Assembly (NCBI GenBank): GCA_030998225.1
Contig: JAPYXD010000713.1
Coordinates: forward strand, 496,001 to 560,000
Origin: Diplolepis rosae
Taxonomy: Eukaryota > Arthropoda > Insecta > Hymenoptera > Diplolepididae
Length of the DNA stretch: 64,000 nucleotides
Reading direction: 5' to 3'
The notes under the pieces were generated by a model that searched no databases, was not told the DNA's origin, and saw only the letters and a list, made by a program, of their open reading frames with translations. Positions 26,368 through 40,630 of the stretch are shown in pieces; position 1 is the first letter of the stretch, and each line of letters opens with the position of its first letter. The translations under genes and the position numbers were made by a program.

Positions 26368-27355
26368 TGAATTTTCTTAAAAACATTATCATTTTTTTTA
26401 ATCATATCAAGTTTGGTCCAATTAATGATGATTTTTCGCTCATAACCTCAAATCTAGTGACTTTTCATAAAAACATTATCATCTTTTTTAATCATATCAA
26501 GTTTGGTCCAATTAATGATGATTTTTCGTTCGTAACCTCAAATCTAGTGACTTTTCATAAAAACATCATCAACTGTTTTGATTATATCAAATTTGGTCCA
26601 ATTAATGATGATTTTCCGCACATAACCTTAAACTTCTGATTCTATTTAAAACCATTACCATCTGTTCTAATCATATCAAGTTTGATCCAATTAATGATGA
26701 TTTTTCGCTCGTAACCTCAAATCTAGTGACTTTTCATAAAAACATTATCATCTTTTTTAATCATGTCAAGTTTGGTCCAATTAATGATGATTTTTCGTTC
26801 GTAACCTCAAATCTAGTGACTTTTCATAAAAACATCATCAACTGTTTTGATTATATCAAATTTGGTCCAATTAATGATGATTTTCCGCACATAACCTTAA
26901 ACTTCTGATTCTATATAAAACCAATACCATCTGTTCTAATCATATCAAGTTTGATCCAATTAATGATGATTTTTCGCTCGTAACCTCAAATCTAGTGACT
27001 TTTCATAAAAACATTATCATCTTTTTTAATCATATCAAGTTTGGTCCAATTAATGATGATTTTTCGCTCGTAACCTCAAATCTAGTGACTTTTCATAAAA
27101 ACATTATCATCTTTTATAATCATATCAAGTTTGGTCCAATTAATGATGATTTTTCGCTCGTAACCTCAAATCTAGTGACTTTTCATAAAAACATCATCAA
27201 CTGTTTTAATTATATCAAATGTGGTCCAATTAATGATGATTTTCCGCACATAACCTAAAAGCTACTAATTTCATATGGAAACATAACTATCTGTTTAATT
27301 AGGATGAATTTTGATCCAATTAATGATGATTTTTCTCTCATAACGTCAAATCTAG

Positions 27356-27535
27356 TGACTTTTCATAAAAACTTTACCATCTTTTTTAATCATATCAAGT
27401 TTGCTCCTATTAAGGATGTTTTTCCTCACATAACCTTAAATCTAGTTACTTGACATAAAAACATTAACATCTGTTTTAATAGGATCAAGTTTGATCCAAT
27501 TAATGATGATTTTTCGCTTATAACCTGGAATCTAG
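27356..27535 (+). repeat. Divergent dimer with a chimeric second monomer
   Basis: The first monomer has TTTGCTCCTATTAAGG and TTTTTCCTCACATAACC. The second opens TTACTTGACATAAAAAC (A class) but continues TGTTTTAATAGGATCAAG (dyad class, dyad at 27482-27497). The junction CTAG/TGAC has become CTAG/TTAC. Confidence 0.7.
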
Positions 27536-29333
27536 TGACTTTTCATAAAAATATTATCATCTTTTTTAACCATATCAAATTTGGTCCAATTAATGATGAT
27601 TTTCCGCACATAACCTTAAACTTCTGATTCTATTTAAAACCATTACCATCTGTTCTAATCATATCAAGTTTGGTCCAATTAATGATGATTTTTCGCTTAT
27701 AACCTGAAATCTAGTGAGTTTTCATAAAAACATTATCATCTTTTTTAATCAAATCAAGTTTGATCAAATTATTGATGATTTTCCGAAAATAACCTTAAAC
27801 TTCTGATTCTATTTAAAACCATTACCATCTGTTCTAATCATATCAAGTTTGGTCCAATTAATGATGATTTTTCGCTCGTAACCTCAAATCTAGTGACTTT
27901 TCATAAAAACATTATCATCTTTTTTAATCGTATCAAGTTTGGTCCGATTAATGATGATTTTTCGCTCATAACATGAAATCTAGTGACTTTTCATAAAAAA
28001 CATTATCATTTTTTTTAATCATATCAAGTTTGGTCCAATTAATGATGATTTTTCGTTCGTAACCTCAAATCTAGTGACTTTTCATAAAAACATCATCAAC
28101 TGTTTTGATTATATCAAATTTGGTCCAATTAATGATGATTTTCCGCACATAACCTTAAACTTCTGATTCTATTTAAAACCATTACCATCTGTTCTAATCA
28201 TATCAAGTTTGATCCAATTAATGATGATTTTCCGCACATAACCTTGAAACTTCTGATTCTATATAAAACCATTACCATCTGTTCTAATCATATCAAGTTT
28301 GGTCCAATTAGTGATGATTTTTCGCCTATAACCTGAAATCTAGTGACTTTTCATAAAAACATTATCATCTTTTTTAATCATATCAAGTTTGATCCAATTA
28401 ATGATGATTTTCCGGACATAACCTTGAAACTTCTGATTCTATATAAAACCATTACCATCTGTTTGAATCATATCAAGTTTGGTCCAATTAATGATGATTT
28501 TTCGCTCATAACCTCAAATCTAGTGACTTTTCATAAAAACATTATCATCTTTTTTAATCATATCAAGTTTGGTCCAATTAATGATGATTTTTCGATCGTA
28601 ACCTCAAATCTAGTGACTTTTCATAAAAACAGTATCATCTTTTTTAATCATATCAAGTTTGGTCCAATTAATGATGATTTTTCGATCGTAACCTCAAATC
28701 TAGTGACTTTTCATAAAAACATTATCATCTTTTATAATCATATCAAGTTTGGTCCAATTAATGATGATTTTTCGCTCGTAACCTCAAATCTAGTGACTTT
28801 TCATAAAAACATCATCAACTGTTTTAATTATATCAAATGTGGTCCAATTAATGATGATTTTCCGCACATAACCTAAAAGCTACTAATTTCATATGGAAAC
28901 ATTACTATCTGTTTAATTAGGATGAATTTTGATCCAATTAATCATGATTTTTCTCTCATAACCTGAAATCTAGTGACTTTTCATAAAAACATTATCATCT
29001 TTTTTAATCATATCAAGTTTGGTCCAATTAAGGATGTTTTTCCACACATAACCTAAAAACTACTAATTTCATATAAAAACATTATCATCTGTTTAATTAG
29101 GATCAAGTTTGATCCAATTAATGATTATTTTTCGCTTATAACCTGGAATCTAGTGACTTTTCATAAAAACATTATCATCTTTTTTAATCATATCAAGTTT
29201 GGTCCAATTAATGATGATTTTCCGCACATAACCTTGAAACTTCTGCTTCTATATAAAACCATTACCATCTGTTTTAATCATATCAAGTTTGGTCCAATTC
29301 GTGATGATTTTTCGCCTATAACCTGAAATCTAG

Positions 29334-29412
29334 TGAAACATTATCATCTTTTTTAATCATATCAAGTTTGATCCAATTAATGATGATTTTCCGGACATAA
29401 CCTTGAAACTTC
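29334..29412 (+). repeat. 79 bp truncated monomer (11 bp deletion)
   Basis: The same TGAAACATTATCATC 5' end as at 8191, followed by CCGGACATAACC. The preceding B-type monomer has ATTCGTGATG instead of ATTAGTGATG, a variant also seen near 57961. Confidence 0.85.
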
Positions 29413-30673
29413 TGATTCTATATAAAACCATTACCATCTGTTTGAATCATATCAAGTTTGGTCCAATTAATGATGATTTTTCGCTCATAACGTCAAATCT
29501 AGTGACTTTTCATAAAAACATTATCATCTTTTTTAATCATATCAAGTTTGGTCCAATTAATGAAGATTTTCCGCACATAACCTCAAATCTAGTGACTTTT
29601 CATAAAAACATTATCATCTTTTTTAATCATATCAAGTTTGGTCCAATTAATGATGATTTTTCGCTCGTAACCTCAAATCTAGTGACTTTTCATAAAAAAA
29701 CTCATCAACTGTTTTAATTATATCAAATGTGGTCCAATTAATGATGATTTTCAGCACATAACCTTAAACTTCTGATTCTATTTAAAACCATTACCATCTG
29801 TTCTAATCATATCAAGTTTGGTCCAATTAGTGATGATTTTTCGCCTATAACCTGAAATCTAGTGACTTTTCATAAAGAAAACATTAGCATTTTTTTTAAT
29901 CATATCAAGTTTGGTCCAATTAATGATGATTTTTCGGTCTTAACCTCAAATCTAGTGACTTTTCATAAAAAAATAATCATCTTTTTTAATCATATCAAGT
30001 TTGTTCCAATTAATGATGATTTTTCGCTCGTAACCTCAAATCTAGTGACTTTTCATAAAAAACTCATCAACTGTTTTAATTATATCAAATGTGGTCCAAT
30101 TAATGATGATTTTCCGCACATAACCTTGAAACTTCTGATTCTATATAAAACCATTACCATCTGTTCTAATCATATCAAGTTTGGTCCAATTAGTGATGAT
30201 TTTTCGCCTATAAACTGAAATCTAGTGACTTTTCATAAAAAACATTATCATCATTTTGAATCATATCAAGTTTGGTCCAATTAATGATGATTTTTCGGAC
30301 ATAACATTGAAACTTCTGAATCTATATAAAACCATTACCATCTGTTCTAATCATATCAAGTTTGGTCCAATTAGTGATGAGTTTTGGCCTATAACCTGAA
30401 ATCTAGTGACTTTTCATTAAAACATCATCACCTTTTTAATCATATCAAGTTTGGTCCAATTAGGATGGTTTTACACACATAACCTAAAAACTACTCATTT
30501 CAGATAAAAACGTTAACATCTGTTTAATTAGCATCAATTTTGAACCAATTAATGATGATTTTTCGCTTATAACCTGGAATCTAGTGAATTTTCGTAAAAA
30601 CATTAGCATCTTTTTTAATCATATTAAGTTTGATCCAATTAATGATGATTTTTCGCTCATAACCTGAAATCTA

Positions 30674-30856
30674 GTGACTTTTCATAAAAACATTATCATT
30701 TTTTTTAATCATATCAAGTTTGGTCCAATTAATGATGATTTTTCGTTCGTAACCTCAAATCTAGTGACTTTTCATAAAAACATCATCAACTGTTTTGATT
30801 ATATCAAATTTGGTCCAATTAATGATGATTTTCCGCACATAACCTTAAACTTCTGA
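30674..30856 (+). repeat. FV cassette, representative copy
   Basis: A two-monomer block with TTCGTTCGTAACC in the first monomer and CATCATCAACTG, GTTTTGATTATATC and CAAATTTGGTCC in the second, ending CCTTAAACTTC (one base short). Very similar copies start at 31391, 34616, 37316, 38021, 43059, 48639, 52059 and 58268. Variants with TCATGTCAAG in the first monomer are at 26726 and 33100, and a relative without the TTCGTTCG change is at 41800. The cassette is concentrated between 26 and 59 kb and is the best marker of HOR2. Not a gene, although it reads as an open frame of 60 codons. Confidence 0.8.
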
Positions 30857-33728
30857 TTCTATTTAAAACCATTACCATCTGTTTTAATCATATCAAGTTT
30901 GGTCCAATTAGTGATGATTTTTCGCCTATAACCTGAAATCTAGTGACTTTTCATAAAAACATTATCATCTTTTTTAATCATATCAAGTTTGATCCAATTA
31001 ATGATGATTTTCCGCACATAACCTTAAACTTCTGATTCTATTTAAAACCATTACCATCTGTTCTAATCATATCAAGTTTGGTCCAATTAATGATGATTTT
31101 TCGCTTATAACCTGAAATCTAGTGACTTTTCATAAAAACATTATCATCTTTTTTAATCATATCAAGTTTGATCCAATTAATGATGATTTTCCGGACATAA
31201 CCTTGAAACTTCTGATTCTATATAAAACCATTACCATCTGTTCTAATCATATCAAGTTTGATCCAATTAATGATGATTTTCGCTCGTAACCTCAAATCTA
31301 GTGACTTTTCTTAAAAACATTATCATCTTTTTTAATCATATCAAGTTTGGTCCAATTAATGATGATTTTTCGCTTTTAACCTGAAATCTAGTGACTTTTC
31401 ATAAAAACATTATCATCTTTTTTAATCATATCAAGTTTGGTCCAATTAATGATGATTTTTCGTTCGTAACCTCAAATCTAGTGACTTTTCATAAAAACAT
31501 CATCAACTGTTTTGATTATATCAAATTTGGTCCAATTAATGATGATTTTCCGCACATAACCTTAAACTTCTGATTCTATTTAAAACCATTACCATCTGTT
31601 CTAATCATATCAAGTTTGATCCAATTAATGATGATTTTTCGCTCATAACCTGAAATCTAGTGACTTTTCATAAAAACATTATCATCTTTTTTAATCATAT
31701 CAAGTTTGGTCCAATTAATGATGATTTTTCGCTCATAACCTGAAATCTAGTGACTTTTCATAAAAACATTATCATCTTTTATAATCATATCAAGTTTGGT
31801 CCAATTAATGATGATTTTTCGCTCGTAACCTCAAATCTAGTGACTTTTCATAAAAACATCATCAACTGTTTTAATTATATCAAATGTGGTCCAATTAATG
31901 ATGATTTTCCGCACATAACCTAAAAGCTACTAATTTCATATAAAAACATTACTATCTGTTTAATTAGGATGGAGTTTGATCCAATTAATGATGATTTTTG
32001 TCTCATAACCTTAAATCTAGTGACTTTTCATTAAAACATTATCATCTTTTTTAATCATATCAAGTTTGGTCCAATTAAGGATGGTTTTCCACGCATAACC
32101 TAAAAACTACTAATTTCATATAAAAACATTACCATCTGTTTAATTAGTATCAAGTTTGATCCAATTAATGATGATTTTTCGCTTATAACCTGAAATCTTG
32201 TGACTTTTCATAAAAACTTTATCATCTTTTTTAATCATATCAAGTTTGGTCCAATTAATGATGATTTTCCGCACATAACCTTGAAACTTCTGATTCTATT
32301 TCAAACCATTACCATCTGTTCTAATCATATCAAGTTTGGTCCAATTAGTGATGATTTTTCACCTATAACCTGAAATCTAGTGTCTTTTCATAAAAACATA
32401 ATCATCTTTTTTAATCATATCAAGTTTGATCCAATTAATGATGATTTTTCGCTCATAACCTTGAAACTTCTGTTTTTATATAAAACCATTACCATCTGTT
32501 TTAATCATATCAAGTTTGGTCCAATTAATGATGATTTTTCGCTCATAACCTGAAATCTAGTGACTTTTCATAAAAACATTATCATCTTTTTTAATCATAT
32601 CAAGTTTGGTCCAATTAATGATGATTTTTCTCTCATAACCTTAAATCTAGTGACTTTTCATAAAAACGTTATCATCTTTTTTAATCATATCAAGTTTGGT
32701 CCAATTAATGATGATTTTTCGCTCATAACCTGAAATCTAGTGACTTTTCATAAAAAAACTCATCAACTGTTTTAATTATATCAAATGTGGTCCAATTAAT
32801 GATGATTTTCCGCACATAACCTAAAAGCTACTAATTTCATATGGAAACATAACTATCTGTTTAATTAGGATGAATTTTGATCCAATTAATGATGATTTTT
32901 CGCTCGTAACCTCAAATCTAGTGACTTTTCATAAAAACATCATCAACTGTTTTAATTATATCAAATTTGGTCCAATTAATGATGATTTTCCGCACATAAC
33001 CTTAAACTTCTGATTCTATTTAAAACCATTACCATCTGTTCTAATCATATCAAGTTTGATCCAATTAATGATGATTTTTCGCTCGTAACCTCAAATCTAG
33101 TGACTTTTCATAAAAACATTATCATCTTTTTTAATCATGTCAAGTTTGGTCCAATTAATGATGATTTTTCGTTCGTAACCTCAAATCTAGTGACTTTTCA
33201 TAAAAACATCATCAACTGTTTTGATTATATCAAATTTGGTCCAATTAATGATGATTTTCCGCACATAACCTTAAACTTCTGATTCTATATAAAACCAATA
33301 CCATCTGTTCTAATCATATCAAGTTTGATCCAATTAATGATGATTTTTCGCTCGTAACCTCAAATCTAGTGACTTTTCATAAAAACATTATCATCATTTT
33401 AATCATATCAAGTTTGGTCCAATTAATGATGATTTTTCGCTCGTAACCTCAAATCTAGTGACTTTTCATAAAAACATTATCATCTTTTATAATCATATCA
33501 AGTTTGGTCCAATTAATGATGATTTTTCGCTCGTAACCTCAAATCTAGTGACTTTTCATAAAAACATCATCAACTGTTTTAATTATATCAAATGTGGTCC
33601 AATTAATGATGATTTTCCGCACATAACCTAAAAGCTACTAATTTCATATGGAAACATAACTATCTGTTTAATTAGGATGAATTTTGATCCAATTAATGAT
33701 GATTTTTCTCTCATAACGTCAAATCTAG

Positions 33729-33907
33729 TGACTTTTCATAAAAACATTATCATCTTTTTTATCATAACAAGTTTGGGCCAATTAAGGATGTTTTTCCACG
33801 CATAACAAAAAAACTACTAATTTCATATAAAAAAAATACCATCGGTTTAATTAGTATCAAGGTTGATCCAATTAATGATGATTTTTCGCTTATAACCTGG
33901 AATCTAG
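33729..33907 (+). repeat. Divergent dimer in HOR2 unit A
   Basis: Contains TTTTTTATCATAACAAG, TTTGGGCCAATTAAGG, ACGCATAACAAAAAAACTAC, CATATAAAAAAAATACC and ATCGGTTTAATTAG. The dyad copy is degraded (TATCAAGGTTGATCC). It is followed about 90 bp later by another damaged monomer (33998-34087). Confidence 0.7.
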
Positions 33908-33997
33908 TGACTTTTCATAAAAATATTATCATCTTTTTTAACCATATCAAGTTTGGTCCAATTAATGATGATTTTCCGCACATAACCTTTAAACTTC

Positions 33998-34087
33998 TGA
34001 TTCTATATAAAACCATTACCATATGTTTTAATCATATCAAGTTTGGTCGTATTCGTTATGTTTTTTCGCATATAACCTGAAATCTAG
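33998..34087 (+). repeat. Divergent B-type monomer
   Basis: The conserved middle reads TTTGGTCGTATTCGTTATG and then TTTTTTCGCATATAACC, where TTTGGTCCAATTAGTGATG is expected. It directly precedes an AAGATTGATCC cassette at 34088. Confidence 0.7.
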
Positions 34088-34357
34088 TGTCTTTTCATAA
34101 AAACATTATCATCTTTTTTAATCATATCAAGATTGATCCAATTAATGATGATTTTCCGGACATAACCTTGAAACTTCTGATTCTATATAAAACCATTACC
34201 ATCTGTTTTAATCATATCAAGTTTGGTCCAATTAATGATGATTTTTCGCTCATAACGTCAAATCTAGTGACTTTTCATAAAAACATTATCACCTGTTTTA
34301 ATCATACCAAGTTTGGTCCAATTAGTGATGATTTTTCGCCTATAACCTGAAATCTAG

Positions 34358-34436
34358 TGAAACATTATCATCTTTTTTAATCATATAAAGATTGATCCAA
34401 TTAATGATGATTTTCCGGACATAACCTTGAAACTTC
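34358..34436 (+). repeat. 79 bp truncated monomer (11 bp deletion)
   Basis: TGAAACATTATCATC start as at 8191, here with TCATATAAAGATTGATCC, so the deletion sits on an AAGATTGATCC-type monomer. Confidence 0.85.
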
Positions 34437-37400
34437 TGATTCTATATAAAACCATTACCATCTGTTCTAATCATATCAAGTTTGGTCCAATTAATGATGA
34501 TTTTTCGTGAGTAACCTCAAATCTAGTGACTTTTCATAAAAACATTAGCATCTTTTTTAATCATATTAAGTTTGATCCAATTAATGATGATTTTTCGCTC
34601 ATAACCTGAAATCTAGTGACTTTTCATAAAAACATTATCATTTTTTTTAATCATATCAAGTTTGGTCCAATTAATGATGATTTTTCGTTCGTAACCTCAA
34701 ATCTAGTGACTTTTCATAAAAACATCATCAACTGTTTTGATTATATCAAATTTGGTCCAATTAATGATGATTTTCCGCACATAACCTTAAACTTCTGATT
34801 CTATTTAAAACCATTACCATCTGTTCTAATCATATCAAGTTTGATCCAATTAATGATGATTTTCCGCACATAACCTTGAAACTTCTGATTCTATATAAAA
34901 CCATTACCATCTGTTCTAATCATATCAAGTTTGGTCCAATTAGTGATGATTTTTCGCCTATAACCTGAAATCTAGTGACTTTTCATAAAAACATTATCTT
35001 CTTTTTTAATCATATCAAGTTTGATCCAATTAATGATGATTTTCCGCACATAACCTTGAAACTTCTGATTCTATTTAAAACCATTACCATCTGTTTGAAT
35101 CATATCAAGTTTGGTCCAATTAATGATGATTTTTCGCTCATAACGTCAAATCTAGTGACTTTTCATAAAAACATTATCATCTTTTTTAATCATATCAAGT
35201 TTGGTCCAATTAATGATGATTTTTCGCTCATAACCTGAAATCTAGTGACTTTTCATAAAAACATTATCATCTTTTTTAATCATATCAAGTTTGGTCCAAT
35301 TAATGATGATTTTTCGATCGTAACCTCAAATCTAGTGACTTTTCATAAAAACATTAGCATCTTTTTTAATCATATCAAGTTTGGTCCAATTAATGATGAT
35401 TTTTCGCTCGTAACCTCAAATCTAGTGACTTTTCATAAAAACATCATCAACTGTTTTGATTATATCAAATTTGGTCCAATTAATGATGATTTTCCGCACA
35501 TAACCTAAAAGCTACTAATTTCATATGGAAACATAACTATCTGTTTAATTAGGATGAATTTTGATCCAATTAATGATGATTTTTCGCTCATAACGTCAAA
35601 TCTAGTGACTTTTCATAAAAACATTATCATCTTTTTTAATCATATCAAGTTTGGTCCAATTAATGATTATTTTACTCTCATAACCTAAAAACTACTAATT
35701 TAATATAAAAACATTATCATCTGTTTAATTAGGATCAATTTTGATCCAATTAATGATTATTTTTCGCTTATAACCTGGAATCTAGTGACTTTTCATAAAA
35801 ATATTATCATCTTTTTTAACCATATCAAGTTTGGTCCAATTAATGATGATTTTCCGCACATAACCTTGAAACTTCTGATTCTATATAAAACCATTACCAT
35901 CTGTTCTAATCATATCAAGTTTGGTCCAATTAGTGATGATTTTTCGCCTATAACCTGAAATCTAGTGTCTTTTCATAAAAACATTATCATCTTTTTTAAT
36001 CATATCAAGATTGATCCAATTAATGATGATTTTCCGGACATAACCTTGAAACTTCTGATTCTATATAAAACCATTACCATCTGTTCTAATCATATCAAGT
36101 TTGGTCCAATTAATGATGATTTTTCGCTCGTAACCTCAAATCTAGTGACTTTTCATAAAAACATTATCATCTTTTTTAATCATATCAAGTTTGGTCCAAT
36201 TAATGATGATTTTTCGCTCGTAACCTCAAATCTAGTGACTTTTCATAAAAACTTTATCATCTTTTTTAATCATATCAAGTTTGGTCCAATTAATGATGAT
36301 TTTTCGCTCGTAACCTCAAATCTAGTGACTTTTCATAAAAAAACTCATCAACTGTTTTAATTATATCAAATGTGGTCCAATTAATGATGATTTTCAGCAC
36401 ATAACCTTGAAACTTCTGATTCTATATAAAACCATTACCATCTGTTCTAATCATATCAAGTTTGGTCCAATTAGTGATGATTTTTCGCCTATAACCTGAA
36501 ATCTAGTGACTTTTCATAAAAAACATTATCATCTTTTTTAATCATATCAAGTTTGGTCCAATTAATGATGATTTTTCGCTCTTAACCTGAAATCTAGTGA
36601 CTTTTCATAAAAACATTATCATCTTTTTTAATCATATCAAGTTTGGTCCAATTTATGATGATTTTTCGCTCGTAACCTCAAATCTAGTGACTTTTCATAA
36701 AAAACTCATCAACTGTTTTAATTATATCAAATGTGGTCCAATTAATGATGATTTTCCGCACATAACCTTAAACTTCTGATTCTATTTAAAACCAAAACCA
36801 TCAGTTTTAATCATATCAAGTTTGGTCCAATTAGTGATGATTTTTCGCCTATAAACTGAAATCTAGTGACTTTTCATAAAAAACATTATCATCATTTTGA
36901 ATCATATCAAGTTAGATCCAATTAATGATGATTTTCCGCACATAACCTTAAACTTCTGATTCTATTTAAAACCATTACCATCTGTTCTAATCATATCAAG
37001 TTTGGTCCAATTAGTGATGATTTTTCGCCTATAACCTGAAATCTAGTGACTTTTCATAAAAACATCATCACCTTTTTAAATCATATTAAGTTTGGTCCAA
37101 TTAAGGATGGTTCTCCACACATAACCTAAAAACTACTAATTTCATATAAAAACATTATCATCTGTTTAATTAGCATCAATTTTGAACCAATTAATGATGA
37201 TTTTTCGCTTATAACCTGGAATCTAGTGAATTTTCGTAAAAACATCATCACCTTTTTTAATCATATTAAGTTTGATCCAATTAATGATGATTTTTCGCTC
37301 ATAACCTGAAATCTAGTGACTTTTCATAAAAACATTATCATTTTTTTTAATCATATCAAGTTTGGTCCAATTAATGATGATTTTTCGTTCGTAACCTCAA

Positions 37401-37585
37401 ATCTAGTGACTTTTCATAAAAACATCATCAACTGTTTTGATTATATCAAATTTGGTCCAATTAATGATGATTTTCCGCACATAACCTTAAACTTCTGATT
37501 CTATTTAAAACCATTACCATCTGTTTTAATCATATCAAGTTTGGTCCAATTAGTGATGATTTTTCGCCTATAACCTGAAATCTAG

Positions 37586-37663
37586 TGAAACATTATCATC
37601 TTTTTTAATCATATCAAGTTTGATCCAATTAATGATGATTTTCCGCACATAACCTTAAACTTC
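37586..37663 (+). repeat. 78 bp truncated monomer (11 bp deletion)
   Basis: The same 5' deletion, with the CCGCACATAACCTTAAACTTC end that is one base shorter. Its closest relative is at 58538, 20,952 bp away. The flanking FV cassettes (37316 and 58268) have the same spacing, so both monomers come from one duplicated block. Confidence 0.85.
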
Positions 37664-39820
37664 TGATTCTATTTAAAACCATTACCATCTGTTCTAATCA
37701 TATCAAGTTTGGTCCAATTAATGATGATTTTTCGCTTATAACCTGAAATCTAGTGACTTTTCATAAAAACATTATCATCTTTTTTAATCATATCAAGTTT
37801 GATCCAATTAATGATGATTTTCCGCACATAACCTTAAACTTCTGATTCTATTTAAAACCATTACCATCTGTTCTAATCATATCAAGTTTGATCCAATTAA
37901 TGATGATTTTCGCTCGTAACCTCAAATCTAGTGACTTTTCTTAAAAACATCATCATCTTTTTTAATCATATCAAGTTTGATCCAATTAATGATGATTTTT
38001 CGCTCATAACCTGAAATCCAGTGACTTTTCATAAAAACATTATCATCTTTTTTAATCATATCAAGTTTGGTCCAATTAATGATGATTTTTCGTTCGTAAC
38101 CTCAAATCTAGTGACTTTTCATAAAAACATCATCAACTGTTTTGATTATATCAAATTTGGTCCAATTAATGATGATTTTCCGCACATAACCTTAAACTTC
38201 TGATTCTATTTAAAACCATTACCATCTGTTCTAATCATATCAAGTTTGGTCCAATTAATGATGATTTTCGCTCGTAACCTCAAATCTAGTGACTTTTCTT
38301 AAAAACATCATCATCTTTTTTAATCATATCAAGTTTGATCCAATTAATGATGATTTTTCGCTCATAACCTCAAATCCAGTGACTTTTCATAAAAACGTTA
38401 TCATCTTTTTTAATCATATCAAGTTTGGTCCAATTAATGATGATTTTTCGGTCGTAACCTCAAATCTAGTGACTTTTCATAAAAACATCATCAACTGTTT
38501 TGATTATATCAAATTTGGTCCAATTAATGATGATTTTCCGCACATAACCTTAAACTTCTGATTCTATTTAAAACCATTACCATCTGTTCTAATCATATCA
38601 AGTTTGATCCAATTAATGATGATTTTTCGCATATAACCTGGAATACAGTGACTTTTCATTAAAAACATTATCATCTTTTTTAATCATATCAAGTTTGGTC
38701 CAATTAATGATGATTTTTCGCTCGTAACCTCAAATCTAGTGACTTTTCATAAAAAAACTCATCAACTGTTTTAATTATATCAAATGTGGTCAAATTTATG
38801 ATGATTTTCAGCACATAACCTTGAAACTTCTGATTCTATATAAAACCATTACCATCTGTTCTAATCATATCAAGTTTGGTCCAATTAGTGATGATTTTTC
38901 GCCTATAACCTGAAATCTAGTGACTTTTCATAAAAAACATTATCATCTTTTTTAATCATATCAAGTTTGGTCCAATTAATGATGATTTTTCGCTCGTAAC
39001 CTCAAATCTAGTGACTTTTCATAAAAACATTATCATCTTTTTTAATCATATCAAGTTTGGTCCAATTAATGATGATTTTTCGCTCGTAACCTCAAATCTA
39101 GTGACTTTTCATAAAAAACTCATCAACTGTTTTAATTATATCAAATGTGGTGCAATTAATGATGATTTTCCGCACATAACCTTGAAACTTCTGATTCTAT
39201 ATAAAACCATTACCATCTGTTCTAATCATATCAAGTTTGGTCCAATTAGTGATGATTTTTCGCCTATAAACTGAAATCTAGTGACTTTTCATAAAAAACA
39301 TTATCATCATTTTGAATCATATCAAGTTTGGTCCAATTAATGATGATTTTTCGCTCATAACCTGAAACTTCTGATTCTATATAAAACCATTACCATCTGT
39401 TCTAATCATATCAAGTTTGGTCCAATTAGTGATGATTTTTCGCCTATAACCTGAAATCTAGTGACTTTTCATAAAAACATCATCACCTTTTTAAATCATA
39501 TTAAGTTTGGTCCAATTAAGGATGGTTCTCCACACATAACCTAAAAACTACTAATTTCATATAAAAACATTATCATCTGTTTAATTAGCATCAATTTTGA
39601 ACCAATTAATGATGATTTTTCGCTTATAACCTGGAATCTAGTGACTTTTCATAAAAATATTATCATCTTTTTTAACCATATCAAGTTTGGTCCAATTAAT
39701 GATGATTTTCCGCACATAACCTTGAAACTTCTGATTCTATATAAAACCATTACCATCTGTTCTAATCATATCAAGTTTGGTCCAATTAGTGATGATTTTT
39801 CGCCTATAACCTGAAATCTA

Positions 39821-40216
39821 GTGTCTTTTCATAAAAACATTATCATCTTTTTTAATCATATCAAGATTGATCCAATTAATGATGATTTTCCGGACATAAC
39901 CTTGAAACTTCTGATTCTATATAAAACCATTACCATCTGTTCTAATCATATCAAGTTTGGTCCAATTAATGATGATTTTTCGCTCGTAACCTCAAATCTA
40001 GTGACTTTTCATAAAAACATTATCATCTTTTTTAATCATATCAAGTTTGGTCCAATTAATGATGATTTTTCGCTCGTAACCTCAAATCTAGTGACTTTTC
40101 ATAAAAACATTATCATCTTTTTTAATCATATCAAGTTTGGTCCAATTAATGATGATTTTTCGCTCGTAACCTCAAATCTAGTGACTTTTCATAAAAAAAC
40201 TCATCAACTGTTTTAA
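39821..40216 (+). repeat. AAGATTGATCC cassette, 396 bp, representative copy
   Basis: Order: TGTCTTTTC/AAGATTGATCC monomer, B-type monomer, two A-type monomers with TTCGCTCGTAACC, then the start of an AAAAAAACTCATCAACTG monomer. By eye the copy at 20337-20732 is the same. Near-identical copies are at 11692, 15021, 23846, 35965 and 57277; a shorter one is at 2610, and variants are at 44409 and 49989. The cassette corresponds to HOR1 monomers 21-25 and is shared by HOR1, HOR2 and the composite units. Confidence 0.8.
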
Positions 40217-40540
40217 TTATATCAAATGTGGTCCAATTAATGATGATTTTCAGCACATAACCTTGAAACTTCTGATTCTATATAAAACCATTACCATCTG
40301 TTCTAATCATATCAAGTTTGGTCCAATTAATGATGATTTTTCGCCTTTAACCTGAAATCTAGTGACTTTTCATAAAAACATTATCATATTTTTTAATCAT
40401 ATCAAGTTTGGTCCAATTAATGATGATTTTCGCTCGTAACCTCAAATCTAGTGACTTTTCATAAAAACATTATCATCTTTTTTAATCATATCAAGTTTGG
40501 TCCAATTAATGATGATTTTCGCTAGTAACATCAAAACTAG

Positions 40541-40630
40541 AGACTTTTCTTAAAAAAAAAATCAACTGTTTTAATTATAGAAAATTTGGTCCAATTAATG
40601 ATGATTTTCCGCACATAACCTAAAAGCTAC
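40541..40630 (+). repeat. Divergent monomer abutting a HOR2 unit border
   Basis: Opens AGACTTTTCTTAAAAAAAAA and then ATCAACTG, with TTATAGAAAATTTGG in place of TTATATCAAATTTGG. The preceding monomer ends GCTAGTAACATCAAAACTAG. It ends exactly where the diagnostic HOR2 first monomer starts (40631). Confidence 0.7.

Larger units (their letters stand above)
25467..31930 (+). repeat. Transition from HOR1 to HOR2, first HOR2-like copy
   Basis: Opens with HOR1-like monomers 1-9 (monomer 5 at 25828, ATCGTATC monomer 8 near 26098), then a divergent monomer at 26278. After that the array is dominated by HOR2 pieces. The FV cassette (TTCGTTCGTAACC plus GTTTTGATTATATC, 183 bp) appears near 26457, at 26726, near 28072, at 30674 and at 31391. 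Offsets to the next copy are consistent: 26726 to 33100 (6,374), 28343 to 34975 (6,632), 30251 to 36892 (6,641), 30674 to 37316 (6,642) and 31391 to 38021 (6,630). There is no sharp boundary. Confidence 0.65.
31931..40630 (+). repeat. HOR2 unit A, 8.70 kb
   Basis: Starts at a diagnostic monomer with CATTACTATCTG, TTAGGATGGAGTTTGATCC and TTTTTGTCTCATAACC. The same monomer recurs at 40631, 47019, 52599 and 59514, which sets the unit borders. Length is 8,700 bp (about 96.7 monomers). It holds FV cassettes at 33100, 34616, 37316 and 38021, and AAGATTGATCC cassettes at 34088, 35966 and 39822. An internal 2.4-3.9 kb duplication is suggested by TCATTTTGAATC at 36892 and 39307. Markers 31971-33100 reappear 8,700 bp later, and 34616-37316 reappear 8,443 bp later. 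Confidence 0.7.

Noticed and set aside
28343..28876. Open frame of 177 codons, the joint longest of many (60-177 codons) on the + strand
   Set aside because: It is the satellite read through: 90 bp is 30 codons, so any run of monomers without an in-frame stop stays open. The start is GTG at AGTGACTTTT, the peptide is the repeat NHIKFGPINDDFSLVTSNLV, and frames end at class-specific stops (CC-TAA, CC-TGA). No promoter, unique protein part or codon-level selection is visible.
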